Below, piece by piece: positions 8,853 to 17,303 of a DNA stretch of 44,820 nt (position 1 is the stretch's first letter; each line of letters begins with the position of its first letter). The notes beneath the pieces were generated by a model, which was given only the letters and a program-made list of their open reading frames with translations, had not been told where the DNA came from and did not search any database. A program made the position numbers and the translations under genes. The DNA is from Hellea sp. (GTDB lineage Bacteria > Pseudomonadota > Alphaproteobacteria > Caulobacterales > Maricaulaceae). The DNA lies in contig JAHDCL010000012.1 in the NCBI GenBank assembly GCA_020629875.1, positions 4,076-48,895 on the forward strand, read 5' to 3'.

Positions 8853-10444
8853 TGAACCCCCGTATAGCGCAGCTCTCCCGACTTGCCAGACAAGCTATTT
8901 CTCGACGTGATGGCCGAGTCTTGTTGCAGAGTTTTTCGGAGATATTGCGCTTGGATCCAGGTAATGCCGAAGGTTCTTTTTTAAAAGGGGTTTTCTTTAA
9001 GGGGCAACGAAATTCCTTAGAAGCGACCGCGGCTTTTGAGAATGCCCTGGCGGCAGATAGTGGACGTTACGATGCTGCTGTAGAGTTAGCGGAGTTGCTA
9101 TTACCTCTCCAAGAGAATGCGCGTATCGTGGCGCTCCTCAAGGCTGCGGAGATAACGATGCGGAATAGCCCTTACTATCTCAATTTTTCGGGGGAAATAT
9201 ACGAACGGATCGGGTTGCACGGCTTAGCTTGGCCACTTTTTCAAGCGGCAAATAACATCCAGAAAGATGCTGCGCCTATCGAAACTAACCTTGCCGGGGC
9301 TGCCGCCAAGGTAGGAGAAATGGAGATTGCAAAGAAATATTATACGAAGCTTCTGGCCGAAAATCCCACTCATCAGCGGAACCATTTTGAACTTTCTCGC
9401 CTATCGCGGGCTGAAGATGAGCTTCATATCGAGGAGATGAAGACGCTATTAAATAAAAACAGGGAAGACGGGGCGAAGAATATCTTTTTGTATTTCGCGC
9501 TTGCGAAGGAATATGAAGATTTGGGCCAATGGGAGCAGGCTTACCACTATCTGGGATTAGGCAACAAATATGCCGCGCAGCAGGCAAAAATAGCAGGCTA
9601 TGAAATTCATAAGGATACAGGGCTGGTGCAAGCGATCGTGGAGACCAACAGTGATGAATGGTTGATGAAAAAGGGTGAGGCCAAATTAGAGGGTTCCGCT
9701 CCAATTTTTGTCACCGGATTACCCCGCACGGGAACTACGCTTGTTGAGCGTATCATCGGGGCGCATTCGGAAGTTGAAAGTGTGGGGGAGAGCTTTTTTC
9801 TTGATCTGGCTATAAAACGCGCCGCGGGCGCACTAAACTCTCGTGATGTCACTGCGGAAATTATTCGGCGCGCTGCTAAGCAGTCATCTGCTGAGATATT
9901 ATCTGACTATATGTCAGCAATTGGTTATCGTCGATCTGGTTGCCCATATTTCGTTGAAAAACTGCCTCTTAATTTTCTGAATATCGGCTTTATTTTAAAG
10001 GCCATGCCGGAAGCTAAAGTCCTTATTCTTGATCGGAAGCCTATGGATGCCTGCTATGCGATGTTTAAGCAGCCATATTTCCGATTTTCTTATGACCTCA
10101 CTTGGTTGGCTGAATATTATCTCGCTTTTGATAAACTCAGAAAACACTGGGACGCCATTGCAGGCGATCGAATTATTGCGGTGAGTTATGAGGCTCTAGT
10201 TCATAATCCCGAAGACGAAATTCGATCCATGATTTCTAAGTTGGGTCTGGACTTTCAGGCGAGCTGCCTTGATTTCCACCTCTCGACAGCGGCAAGCGCG
10301 ACGGCAAGTTTCGCCCAAATACGGCGCAGGGCACATACTGGGTCTGTAAACAAATGGACGAACCTTCGAGACTATCTGCAGCCGCTAACTCGAACGCTAG
10401 AAGCCGCAGGTTTGGATGTTGAGCCGTACGAGTCCGCTACTTAA
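8852..10444 (+). CDS. TPR-containing sulfotransferase, second of a tandem pair
   Basis: The start overlaps the previous stop by one base (TAATG). The 530-residue protein matches its neighbour along its whole length: TPR-like repeats over residues 1-240, then the PAPS-binding loop PRTGTT at residues 291-296, exactly the same position as in the first copy. The segments EKLPLNF and MDACYAMFKQ are also shared. The pair is therefore a tandem duplication that has diverged considerably. The two may act on different acceptors or as a heterodimer (inference). The last 8 bases overlap the convergent sppA gene, so the two transcripts collide at their 3' ends. No terminator is visible here. Confidence 0.82.
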   Translation: MNPRIAQLSRLARQAISRRDGRVLLQSFSEILRLDPGNAEGSFLKGVFFKGQRNSLEATAAFENALAADSGRYDAAVELAELLLPLQENARIVALLKAAEITMRNSPYYLNFSGEIYERIGLHGLAWPLFQAANNIQKDAAPIETNLAGAAAKVGEMEIAKKYYTKLLAENPTHQRNHFELSRLSRAEDELHIEEMKTLLNKNREDGAKNIFLYFALAKEYEDLGQWEQAYHYLGLGNKYAAQQAKIAGYEIHKDTGLVQAIVETNSDEWLMKKGEAKLEGSAPIFVTGLPRTGTTLVERIIGAHSEVESVGESFFLDLAIKRAAGALNSRDVTAEIIRRAAKQSSAEILSDYMSAIGYRRSGCPYFVEKLPLNFLNIGFILKAMPEAKVLILDRKPMDACYAMFKQPYFRFSYDLTWLAEYYLAFDKLRKHWDAIAGDRIIAVSYEALVHNPEDEIRSMISKLGLDFQASCLDFHLSTAASATASFAQIRRRAHTGSVNKWTNLRDYLQPLTRTLEAAGLDVEPYESAT

Positions 10445-12203
10445 TCTCAGCGATTTCTGCCTCTAGTTCGGCGCCGATCTTACTGGACTTCCGCATTTTG
10501 ATTGCGGCTTGCACTTCGGGCATTTGCATAATTTCGCTCATGGCGGCGAGATTTTCGCTCATCTGCGCAGATCCGCCAAAGAGCTCTTCAAGCTGCTCGG
10601 ATGTTGACTTGGCACGAGGGAAGCGTTTGAGATTTATTTTTGTATCTGCGTCAATCTCCGCCATTTCTTTGGCGACCTCAATGGCCTTCATTATACCGCC
10701 TAATTCATCAACCAGTCCGATGTCTTTGGCTTGGGCGCCTGTCCAAACGCGGCCCTTGGCGATTTCTTTAACGCGCTCAAGGGGGATATTGCGGCCTTCA
10801 GCAACACGCGTTGTGAAGTCCTCATAAATATCTTCGAGCTGTCCGCGATAGGCGGCGCGTTGTCCTTGATTAAAGGGCTCATCTGCTGAATAGGCGCCGG
10901 CATAATCGCCGCCAATTGTAATGCCTTCGATGTTATAGCCGACTTTGGCAAATGTGTCCTCTAGGGCAACCTTGCCGCCTAATACACCGATGGAGCCGGT
11001 GATTGTGCTTGGCATAGCCACGATTTTGTCCGCATTTGCTGAAACGTAATAACCGCCAGAGGCCGCATATTGGCCCATTGAAATAATGACAGGCTTTCCG
11101 GCGTCTTGGGCTCGGGCGACCGCGTCATGAATTTGGTCAGAGGCCGCAGGGGAACCGCCCGGAGAACTCACCCGAAAGACGATAGCTTTGACATTCTTGT
11201 CTTTCGCGGCGTCATCAAAAGCTTTGGCAACAGTGTCACCGCCCATTGTCACTCCGCCGCCCATAAAGGGATTGCTTCCATCAGCGGAGGGGCCTGTTAC
11301 GACGGGACCTTGGCCGCCAATGAAGGCGATAGTCTTGCCTGTATAATTATTCCCGGGCCCATAGGCTTTGACGGTTTTAAACTTAATGGCGTCGCCACCG
11401 GCTTTTTTGCGCGCATATTCGCGTGCTTCTTCTACATGGCCCATTTTATCGACCATTTTTGCTTCCAATGCCGCCTCGGCGCTATGGGGTGCAGAGATCA
11501 AGATACCTTTCACGGCGTCTATTGTAATGCCTCGGTCCTCGGCGATTTGTGCCACGGCGCCATCATAAAGAGAGGTCAGGTAAGATGTTGTGGCCTCGCG
11601 GTGAGCGTCCGTAAAACCCGTTTGCGTATATGTATTGGCTGCGTTTTTATATTCATAGAATTGCTCAATCTGTGGCTGAGCCTCAAATTTATCAAAAACA
11701 CCGCCGTAAAACTCTGATTCGCTGCGCAGACCCGCGACTGCAAATCCTGTTGTATCCTGCATCCACAACTCGTCCGATGCTGCGACTGCACGGTAGGGTA
11801 GGATTGATGTGCCCTCAAAACCCTGTGCATGTGTAATGACAAACTTTCCGCTGGACTTAAAATCCTTGATGGCGAGGCGAATTTCTTCGGAGCTAGCCGG
11901 CGCCATACCAAATTGATTGGCTCGAATGAATAAGCCTTTTACCAGCTTATCGTCTTTCGCGCGGTTTAATGCCCGAGTGATGTCAACGACCGAAGAAGGT
12001 GAGGGGCCGAATACCGTTTCGCCCGCACTGTGGTCACGTAGACCTTCACGCAGATCCAGGGAGAGCACATAATTGTCTTTCGCCTTCATTGACGACAATG
12101 CGCCGCTAATGCCTCCTATAATCATAAAGAGAGCGATTAGGACGAAAAAGAATGCGAAAATGCCGACGACTGTACCGAACACAACTGTAAAGAATTGGCG
12201 CAT
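10437..12203 (-). CDS. sppA: Signal peptide peptidase SppA, long (67K) type
   Basis: The ATG at 12203 (minus strand) is chosen because AAGGA lies 7 bases upstream; a TTG at 12218 would add five residues. The 588-residue protein has one N-terminal membrane helix (about residues 5-32) and two tandem ClpP-like S49 domains, as in the E. coli enzyme. The expected dyad is visible: the general-base Lys at residue 186 (FYEYKNAANTY) in the first domain and the nucleophile Ser at 382 (QYAASGGYYV) in the second. SppA degrades cleaved signal peptides and membrane-embedded fragments from the periplasmic face of the inner membrane. It is transcribed toward the sulfotransferase pair and overlaps its end by 8 bases. 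Upstream it is divergent from tRNA-Gln. Confidence 0.95.
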   Translation of the reverse strand: MRQFFTVVFGTVVGIFAFFFVLIALFMIIGGISGALSSMKAKDNYVLSLDLREGLRDHSAGETVFGPSPSSVVDITRALNRAKDDKLVKGLFIRANQFGMAPASSEEIRLAIKDFKSSGKFVITHAQGFEGTSILPYRAVAASDELWMQDTTGFAVAGLRSESEFYGGVFDKFEAQPQIEQFYEYKNAANTYTQTGFTDAHREATTSYLTSLYDGAVAQIAEDRGITIDAVKGILISAPHSAEAALEAKMVDKMGHVEEAREYARKKAGGDAIKFKTVKAYGPGNNYTGKTIAFIGGQGPVVTGPSADGSNPFMGGGVTMGGDTVAKAFDDAAKDKNVKAIVFRVSSPGGSPAASDQIHDAVARAQDAGKPVIISMGQYAASGGYYVSANADKIVAMPSTITGSIGVLGGKVALEDTFAKVGYNIEGITIGGDYAGAYSADEPFNQGQRAAYRGQLEDIYEDFTTRVAEGRNIPLERVKEIAKGRVWTGAQAKDIGLVDELGGIMKAIEVAKEMAEIDADTKINLKRFPRAKSTSEQLEELFGGSAQMSENLAAMSEIMQMPEVQAAIKMRKSSKIGAELEAEIAEIK

Positions 12204-12350
12204 GGGGGTATCCTTCAAAAATATTCTTTATTACTACACACTATTTATCGAATAAAGGAAAGCGAATTTGTCGATAAACGATAATTTATCGCAGTTTGTC
12301 GTTAATCGTCACAAAATTGCGCTTCAGTGCTTTTTGGTAACAAAAACGCA

Positions 12351-12379
12351 TTGCAATTCTAAAATTGAGGGGATAGAAC
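12351..12379 (+). promoter_or_regulatory. Probable sigma70-type promoter of tRNA-Gln
   Basis: TTGCAA (12351-12356) and TAGAAC (12374-12379) are separated by 17 bases. A GC-rich stretch (CGCGC) lies just downstream, like the discriminator of stringently controlled stable-RNA promoters. Transcription would start about 24 bases before the tRNA. Confidence 0.5.
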
Positions 12380-12409
12380 CCGCGCTTATTGAAAGGTCTC
12401 CTTTAATTT

Positions 12410-12483
12410 TGGGGCGTAGCCAAGCGGTAAGGCATCGGGTTTTGATCCCGTGATCGTTGGTTCGAATCCAGCCGCCCCAACCA
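12410..12483 (+). tRNA. tRNA-Gln (anticodon TTG)
   Basis: The cloverleaf can be folded by hand. The acceptor stem TGGGGCG (12410-12416) pairs with CGCCCCA (12473-12479). The anticodon stem CGGG/CCCG encloses TTTTGAT, giving anticodon TTG, which reads CAA. The T-arm contains GGTTCGAATCC. An A discriminator and an encoded CCA end (12481-12483) follow. No terminator is evident downstream. Confidence 0.96.
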
Positions 12484-12522
12484 CCTTAAATCCCAGCAAC
12501 TGTCATTGGTAAGATTCTCACC

Positions 12523-12550
12523 TTGAATTAGTGTAATTTTTTGATATAAT
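12523..12550 (+). promoter_or_regulatory. Likely promoter of the DUF3450-Exb-TonB operon
   Basis: TTGAAT (12523-12528) and a perfect TATAAT (12545-12550) are 16 bases apart. The AT-rich leader of about 160 bases before the first gene is long enough to hold further control elements, but I could not identify any. Confidence 0.5.
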
Positions 12551-12716
12551 ATAACAATAAATGATGCTTACTATTGCTAGAGAAAAATTAATCTAAAAAA
12601 ACCTTGCGTCAATCGCATCGTAATGATTGATTAACTTTTCAGGCACGTGTAAGCGTCCTAAAAGAATAACGAAGCCTTACTATAAGAGGCTATTAAAACT
12701 GAGTTGGAGGACGTGA

Positions 12717-13544
12717 GTGGTGAATTTCCCTATCGCCCGTAAAGTAATATTTGGTACGGCTGCTTTGGCCCTATCGACGTCTGTGTTTACAAACGTGCCT
12801 GCACAAAATGCTGATGCTGAGGCGACATATGCGGCACTTTTGCAGCAGATTGCAGACATAAAAATAGCAACGGCGCAAAAAGAAGTTTACATTCAAAATC
12901 AGCAAAAACAGATTGACGGTATCAAGGCGCAAATGGCTGCTATTCCTGCGACGTCTGCAACTGTAGAGCCTATGCTGGAGAAAATGGCTGTTGCCATAGA
13001 AGCTGAAATTAATGCTGATTATCCTTTTAAGCCTGTTGAGCGGTTTGCGCGTCTAGACGATTTCCGTGAAACACTCGCGGATAAAGAAGCGTCTCCTGGC
13101 CAGAAAATGCGCAAGGCACTTAATATATATGGACAGGAAGTAGAATACGGAAAAACGGTTTCGGCTTATGTAGGTAATAACCCCAAGACGCCTGGAACAC
13201 GTTTTGAGGCCTGCATGGCTGATGAGTCATCTAAGGCTTGCGGATTGACAAGCGACCATAAAAAGAAAATGGGCTATACTGATGACGGTAAGCCTACGGG
13301 TAATGGCGCCACGGTGTCTGATTTGAAGTCGGAGCTTATGGATGGGGCTTATTTGCATTATGGACGATTAGCGCTTGTCTATCTAGAGTTTGATAGCTCT
13401 GAGGCTTGGCGTTACGACAAAGAAACCAAGGATTGGGTCGAACTATCTGGCACTGATGTATTGGGTGTTCGTCGTGCTGTACGTATCGCAAGGGGGCAGT
13501 CGGCTCCGGGGGTTGTTGCAGCTCCAGTCAATTTGGTCAGATAA
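12717..13544 (+). CDS. DUF3450 family periplasmic protein with an inserted segment
   Basis: The start is a GTG at 12717 (or the next GTG at 12720), with a strong GGAGG at 12706-12710. A signal peptide covers about the first 30 residues. The 275-residue product is rich in helices, with a coiled-coil-like region around residues 45-75. DUF3450 proteins typically sit upstream of ExbB-type genes and are thought to assist a TonB-type energy system from the periplasm; their precise role is unknown. Compared with the next gene, this copy carries an extra stretch of roughly 40 residues (around 160-200) containing two cysteines about 11 apart (EACMADESSKACG). The shared C-terminal motif is W/Y-x-x-x-T-K-x-W followed by ALRxAVRI-like residues. 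It is probably the first gene of a nine-kilobase operon. Confidence 0.75.
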   Translation: MVNFPIARKVIFGTAALALSTSVFTNVPAQNADAEATYAALLQQIADIKIATAQKEVYIQNQQKQIDGIKAQMAAIPATSATVEPMLEKMAVAIEAEINADYPFKPVERFARLDDFRETLADKEASPGQKMRKALNIYGQEVEYGKTVSAYVGNNPKTPGTRFEACMADESSKACGLTSDHKKKMGYTDDGKPTGNGATVSDLKSELMDGAYLHYGRLALVYLEFDSSEAWRYDKETKDWVELSGTDVLGVRRAVRIARGQSAPGVVAAPVNLVR

Positions 13545-13620
13545 TAGGGCGGGGATGCTGTCTGTATTTGACGGCAAAACTGAATTTAATGAATAACGAA
13601 AGCAAACTTGGAAGGAAACC

Positions 13621-14382
13621 ATGTTAAAATCTTCAATTGCCAAGCGCATAACGCTTGCAGGCTTAGCGGGGGTTCTTATGTCCTCGCCGGCTTATGCACA
13701 GCTAGAAAGCGCGCTTAATACGGCCAAGGCCTCAACATCTGCCAGTGCGGCCTCTCAGCAACGCGTCGAGCGTCTGGATGATGAGGCGGATACGGCGGTG
13801 CGTGAATATCGTGCGGTTCTTCAGCAGAAAGATAATATTGCTCTCTTTGTGGCTCAGCAGGATATTTTCCTTCAGTCCCAAAAGTCTGAGATTGCAAGTT
13901 TGCAGCGTCAGCTCGGTACTGTTGAGCAAATCAAGCAGGGCATGTCCCCGATGATGCTTAAAATGGCGGCGGAAATTGAAGATGCCATTAAGGCGGACCT
14001 GCCTTTCAATCTTTCTGAGCGTCTTGCGCGCGTCGATCGCATGAAAAATGTCCTCGCTGACCCGGATGTTTCTCCGGCAGAGCAATACCGCCAAGTCCTC
14101 AATGCTTTCAAAATCGAGGTTTCCTACGGGCAAGGTATTGATAGTTACGAGGGAATACATCCGACAAAGCCAGGGAATGTGGTTAACTTCCTAAGATTTG
14201 GTCGTGTTGCCCTTCTGTATATGACGAAAGATGAAAGCGAAGTGGGGCGCTACAATCTTGAGACTAAGTCATGGGATGCCCTTACAGGCGCGGACGCGAT
14301 TGCATTGCGTCAAGCTGTTCGTATTTCGAAGGGCGAAGCGGCTCCGAATATTGTTTATGCACCCGTCTCGGTTGGCAACTAG
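13621..14382 (+). CDS. DUF3450 family periplasmic protein
   Basis: The ATG at 13621 has AAGGAA just upstream. A signal peptide ends near PAYAQ (residue 27). The 253-residue product has a long helical, coiled-coil-prone region at about residues 40-110 and a conserved C-terminal half (KSWDALTGADAIALRQAVRI). It is a paralogue of the preceding gene and lacks that gene's cysteine-bearing insertion. It lies 18 bases before the large ExbB-like gene, as DUF3450 genes usually do. Its likely role is as a periplasmic partner of the ExbB-like protein (inference from gene order). No catalytic residues are recognisable. Confidence 0.82.
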   Translation: MLKSSIAKRITLAGLAGVLMSSPAYAQLESALNTAKASTSASAASQQRVERLDDEADTAVREYRAVLQQKDNIALFVAQQDIFLQSQKSEIASLQRQLGTVEQIKQGMSPMMLKMAAEIEDAIKADLPFNLSERLARVDRMKNVLADPDVSPAEQYRQVLNAFKIEVSYGQGIDSYEGIHPTKPGNVVNFLRFGRVALLYMTKDESEVGRYNLETKSWDALTGADAIALRQAVRISKGEAAPNIVYAPVSVGN

Positions 14383-14400
14383 GTTAGAGGGACAAATAAA

Positions 14401-15810
14401 ATGAGTAATAAAATGAAACTATTTACAAAAACGACGGCGGCCTTCGTTGGCGCAGCCGTTATGCTCTCTGCCACTCCGGCGAGCGCGCAAATCAACTCAA
14501 TCAGCGATCTTCTTAACAAGGTGCGTTCTGACTCCGCTAAGACTGAAGCAGAGAATCGTGACCGCGAGGCGAAATTCCGTCAGCGCCGCGATCAGCAAGC
14601 TGGTCTTTTAAGCCAAGCTCGCGGTGAGTTGGCTCAACTTGAGCGTAAGGCTGCTAGCGTTCAGTCAACATTCGACGCAAATGGCCGCACAATTTCACGT
14701 CTCGAGGGTGAGCTTAAGGCTGCTCAAGGTGATTTTGGTGAAGTGTTCGGTTTGGCACGTTCCAAGGCGGGTGAGTTCAAGGCTATTCTTGATAGTTCTT
14801 TGATTACGGCGGAATATCCGCAGCGTACTCAGGTTCTCGGTACTGTTGCAGAATCCAAAGCGCTTCCTGATTCAGAGCAGCTCAATGCAATCTGGCAAAC
14901 AATGCTGCAGGAAATTGTCGCTCAGCGCCAAGTTAAAACATTTACGGCCCCAGTTGCCAACTCAGGAGACGGCGCAGAACAATCTGTGACACGTGTGGGT
15001 CCGTTCTCAATCTTTACAGAGAAGGGCGCTGATTTCCTTCAGTATTCTGCTCCTAAAGGTGAAGAAGAAAATATCCTATTGGCAGAGCTTCCACGTCAGC
15101 CCGGCGGCGCTATCTCAGCGGCGGCGGCAGATGTTGCAAATTCAAATGGCGGCATTGTCTATGCTCCAATTGATCCGACACGCGGTGAACTTCTAAAGTC
15201 GTTTGAACGCGTCCCAACGCTCACAGAACGTGTTGGTAACCCCTTCACATTCAAAACGGGCCATGGCGGTGTCATTGGTTTGATTATCCTTTGGCTTGCT
15301 ATGTTGGGTGTCCTGTTCGGCGTGCTTAACATTGTTCGTCTTGCTCTTGCGAAAATGGCGATTGGTGGACAAAAGCGTAAGGCTCAGCCATCTAAATCTA
15401 ATGCGCTTGGCCGCGTTATGATGGCTTATGAGGGGGCTAAGAATAAGGACGCTGACACGGTTGAGCTCAAGCTCGACGAAGCTATCCTTCGCGAGTCACC
15501 TAAATTTGAGTTTGGCCTCAATCTCTTGAAACTTCTCGCTGGTATCGCGCCGCTATTGGGTCTCTTGGGTACGGTTACAGGTATGATTAAAACCTTCCAA
15601 GCTATGATGATCTACGGAACAGGTGATCCACAATTGATGGCTGGCGGTATTTCAGAAGCGCTTGTGACAACAATGTTGGGTCTGATTGCAGCTATCCCGC
15701 TTCTTATCCTTCACAGCTTCTGCTCATCTCTTGCACGCTCAAGTCAAGCGACGCTCGAAGAGCAGTCAGCAGGTATCGTTGCGCGTCACGTAGAAAGCCG
15801 CGGCGTATAA
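14401..15810 (+). CDS. MotA/TolQ/ExbB-family proton channel protein with large periplasmic domain
   Basis: This 469-residue protein starts with a signal peptide (to about PASAQ, residue 30), followed by a charged coiled coil (about residues 40-110) and a periplasmic domain to about 285. A transmembrane helix lies at about 291-313, and the MotA/ExbB core at about 373-440 includes GIAPLLGLLGTVTGMI. The long N-terminal periplasmic part distinguishes it from classical ExbB. It belongs to the group encoded with DUF3450 proteins, a second shorter ExbB, ExbD and TonB. The complex uses the proton gradient to energise outer-membrane receptors through TonB. The coiled coil may contact the DUF3450 partners (inference). 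Confidence 0.9.
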   Translation: MSNKMKLFTKTTAAFVGAAVMLSATPASAQINSISDLLNKVRSDSAKTEAENRDREAKFRQRRDQQAGLLSQARGELAQLERKAASVQSTFDANGRTISRLEGELKAAQGDFGEVFGLARSKAGEFKAILDSSLITAEYPQRTQVLGTVAESKALPDSEQLNAIWQTMLQEIVAQRQVKTFTAPVANSGDGAEQSVTRVGPFSIFTEKGADFLQYSAPKGEEENILLAELPRQPGGAISAAAADVANSNGGIVYAPIDPTRGELLKSFERVPTLTERVGNPFTFKTGHGGVIGLIILWLAMLGVLFGVLNIVRLALAKMAIGGQKRKAQPSKSNALGRVMMAYEGAKNKDADTVELKLDEAILRESPKFEFGLNLLKLLAGIAPLLGLLGTVTGMIKTFQAMMIYGTGDPQLMAGGISEALVTTMLGLIAAIPLLILHSFCSSLARSSQATLEEQSAGIVARHVESRGV

Positions 15811-15838
15811 TCAAGGGTAACTTTCGAAAGGATCCTTG

Positions 15839-16408
15839 ATGATGAGGAAACTATTAATAGCAGTATCGGCGTTAACCCTTGCGGGTTGTTCGCCGACCTC
15901 AGTCTACGGCGGTCTGCAGGAGTTTTTGGGAAGTGGCGGTAACGTTCTTTTCTGGATTATGATCCTAACCTTTGCGATGTGGACCTTCATTCTGGAGCGT
16001 TTTGCCTATTATCTCTTCGCTCACAAGCCGACTAAAACACGGCTGAAGAATGAGTGGAATGCTCGTACGGATAAAACATCATGGAAGGCACATGCTATTC
16101 GTGATGAAATGGTCTCGCAGATTAAAGAAAAGACTGACACAAATGTCGGCATTATTAAGACATTGGTTGCTTTGGCGCCGTTGCTTGGACTTCTCGGCAC
16201 GGTAACAGGGATGATTGAGGTGTTCGATGTGATGGCTTTGTCTGGATCGTCTAATGCGCGTCTTATGGCGGGCGGGGTCTTCAAGGCCACAATTCCGACA
16301 ATGGCAGGTATGACAGCTGCGCTGTCCGGTCTGTATTTCTCTACTGTGCTTCCTCGCTGGAGTACGCGTGAGACAGCCCGTTTCTCTGACGAATTACAGG
16401 TAGGGTAG
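15839..16408 (+). CDS. exbB: ExbB-type proton channel protein with an apparent lipobox
   Basis: The ATG at 15839 has AAGGA 6 bases upstream (15828-15832); a TTG three bases earlier is less likely. The 189-residue product contains the MotA/TolQ/ExbB core (ALAPLLGLLGTVTGMI at about 115-130) and three transmembrane segments. Its N-terminus (LLIAVSALTLAGC, Cys17) matches a lipoprotein signal with an LAGC lipobox, which is unusual for an ExbB. If processed, Cys17 would anchor the N-terminus at the periplasmic face ahead of the first ExbB helix. It should form the pentameric channel with the two ExbD proteins encoded immediately downstream. Confidence 0.9.
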   Translation: MMRKLLIAVSALTLAGCSPTSVYGGLQEFLGSGGNVLFWIMILTFAMWTFILERFAYYLFAHKPTKTRLKNEWNARTDKTSWKAHAIRDEMVSQIKEKTDTNVGIIKTLVALAPLLGLLGTVTGMIEVFDVMALSGSSNARLMAGGVFKATIPTMAGMTAALSGLYFSTVLPRWSTRETARFSDELQVG

Positions 16409-16412
16409 AGCT

Positions 16413-16832
16413 ATGAGACGAGGACGTCGTAAACAAGGCGGAGATGATGCCGAAGTAGATATGACACCGATGCTCGACATCGTGTTTATCATGCTTATCT
16501 TCTTTATCGTGACAGCTACCTTCTTGGATGAGAAGGGGGTTGACCTCACGCAGCCTCCGCCTCCGCCGGATACTGATATTCCGACAAAATCAACGCCGGC
16601 CATTACGGTCTATGTTGATGGTCGTGATCAATGTTCAGTCGATGGACAGGCAACAATTTGTGACCGTGTTGTTCTTCGCGTGGAACGTCTCTTGGCGGAT
16701 AAGCCGGGTGCGAGTGTCATTCTTCGTCTTGACGAGAGTGCGCGGCATCAATTGCTTATCGAGCTAAAAGATGAGCTCGATACGAAGGGCTATGCTTCCA
16801 AGATTGAAATTCTGCGCGGAACCGGGGCTTAA
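16413..16832 (+). CDS. exbD: ExbD-type biopolymer transport protein, first copy
   Basis: This 139-residue protein has a short basic cytoplasmic N-terminus and one membrane helix, with the essential proton-carrying Asp at residue 22 in DMTPMLDIVFIMLIFF. A periplasmic domain follows with two cysteines (DQCSVDGQATICD) that could form a disulfide. A proline run (PPPPPD) follows the helix. It starts 4 bases after exbB and should pair with a second ExbD 63 bases downstream. ExbD uses proton flow through ExbB to drive TonB. Confidence 0.93.
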   Translation: MRRGRRKQGGDDAEVDMTPMLDIVFIMLIFFIVTATFLDEKGVDLTQPPPPPDTDIPTKSTPAITVYVDGRDQCSVDGQATICDRVVLRVERLLADKPGASVILRLDESARHQLLIELKDELDTKGYASKIEILRGTGA

Positions 16833-16895
16833 GCCTCACGCGCAGCACTGTTAATGGCATTTGCGTGCCGCTTAAAAATGTGATAAGGTAACACT

Positions 16896-17294
16896 ATGGC
16901 AAGACGTAGTCGTATACAAATGGATGACGAAGATACCGAGCTAAACATGACGCCGATGCTCGACGTCGTATTTATTCTTCTTATCTTTTTCATCGTGACG
17001 TCGGTCTTCGTGAAAACACCTGGTATTGAACCAAGTAAACCCGAAGCCGTGACATCAAAAGAATGGAAGCCTTCAATTCTTATTGCGGTAAATGCCGCGA
17101 ATGAAATCTGGATTGATAAGCGCCCCTACGATGTCGGCGAGATTCGCCCTGTCATTATGTCGATGCAGGCTGAGAACCCAAAAGCAGAAGCTATTATCAA
17201 TGCTGATAAGGATGCTGAAGTTGGCGTTGTCATGTCTGTTCAGGAAATGATGCAAGATCTGGGGATTACGACCCGGGTCGGTGCAGAGCAATAG
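16896..17294 (+). CDS. exbD: ExbD-type biopolymer transport protein, second copy
   Basis: This 132-residue protein has the same layout as its neighbour: a basic, acidic-flanked cytoplasmic N-terminus, then one helix with the conserved Asp at residue 23 (MTPMLDVVFILLIFF), then a periplasmic domain. It lacks the cysteine pair and the proline run of the first copy. The two are distinct paralogues, probably forming a heteromeric ExbD pair inside the ExbB ring (inference). It starts 63 bases after the first exbD and is followed 9 bases later by tonB. Confidence 0.93.
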   Translation: MARRSRIQMDDEDTELNMTPMLDVVFILLIFFIVTSVFVKTPGIEPSKPEAVTSKEWKPSILIAVNAANEIWIDKRPYDVGEIRPVIMSMQAENPKAEAIINADKDAEVGVVMSVQEMMQDLGITTRVGAEQ

Positions 17295-17303
17295 GAGCCG
17301 AAA

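Noticed and set aside
9285-9704. 139-codon open frame on the minus strand within the second sulfotransferase
   Set aside because: It lies opposite a conserved gene, including the codons leading to the PAPS loop, and shows no protein-like pattern.
11106-11717. 203-codon open frame on the plus strand inside sppA
   Set aside because: It is antisense to conserved SppA domains, has no recognisable domain and a low-complexity mix of residues; it is a shadow of sppA.
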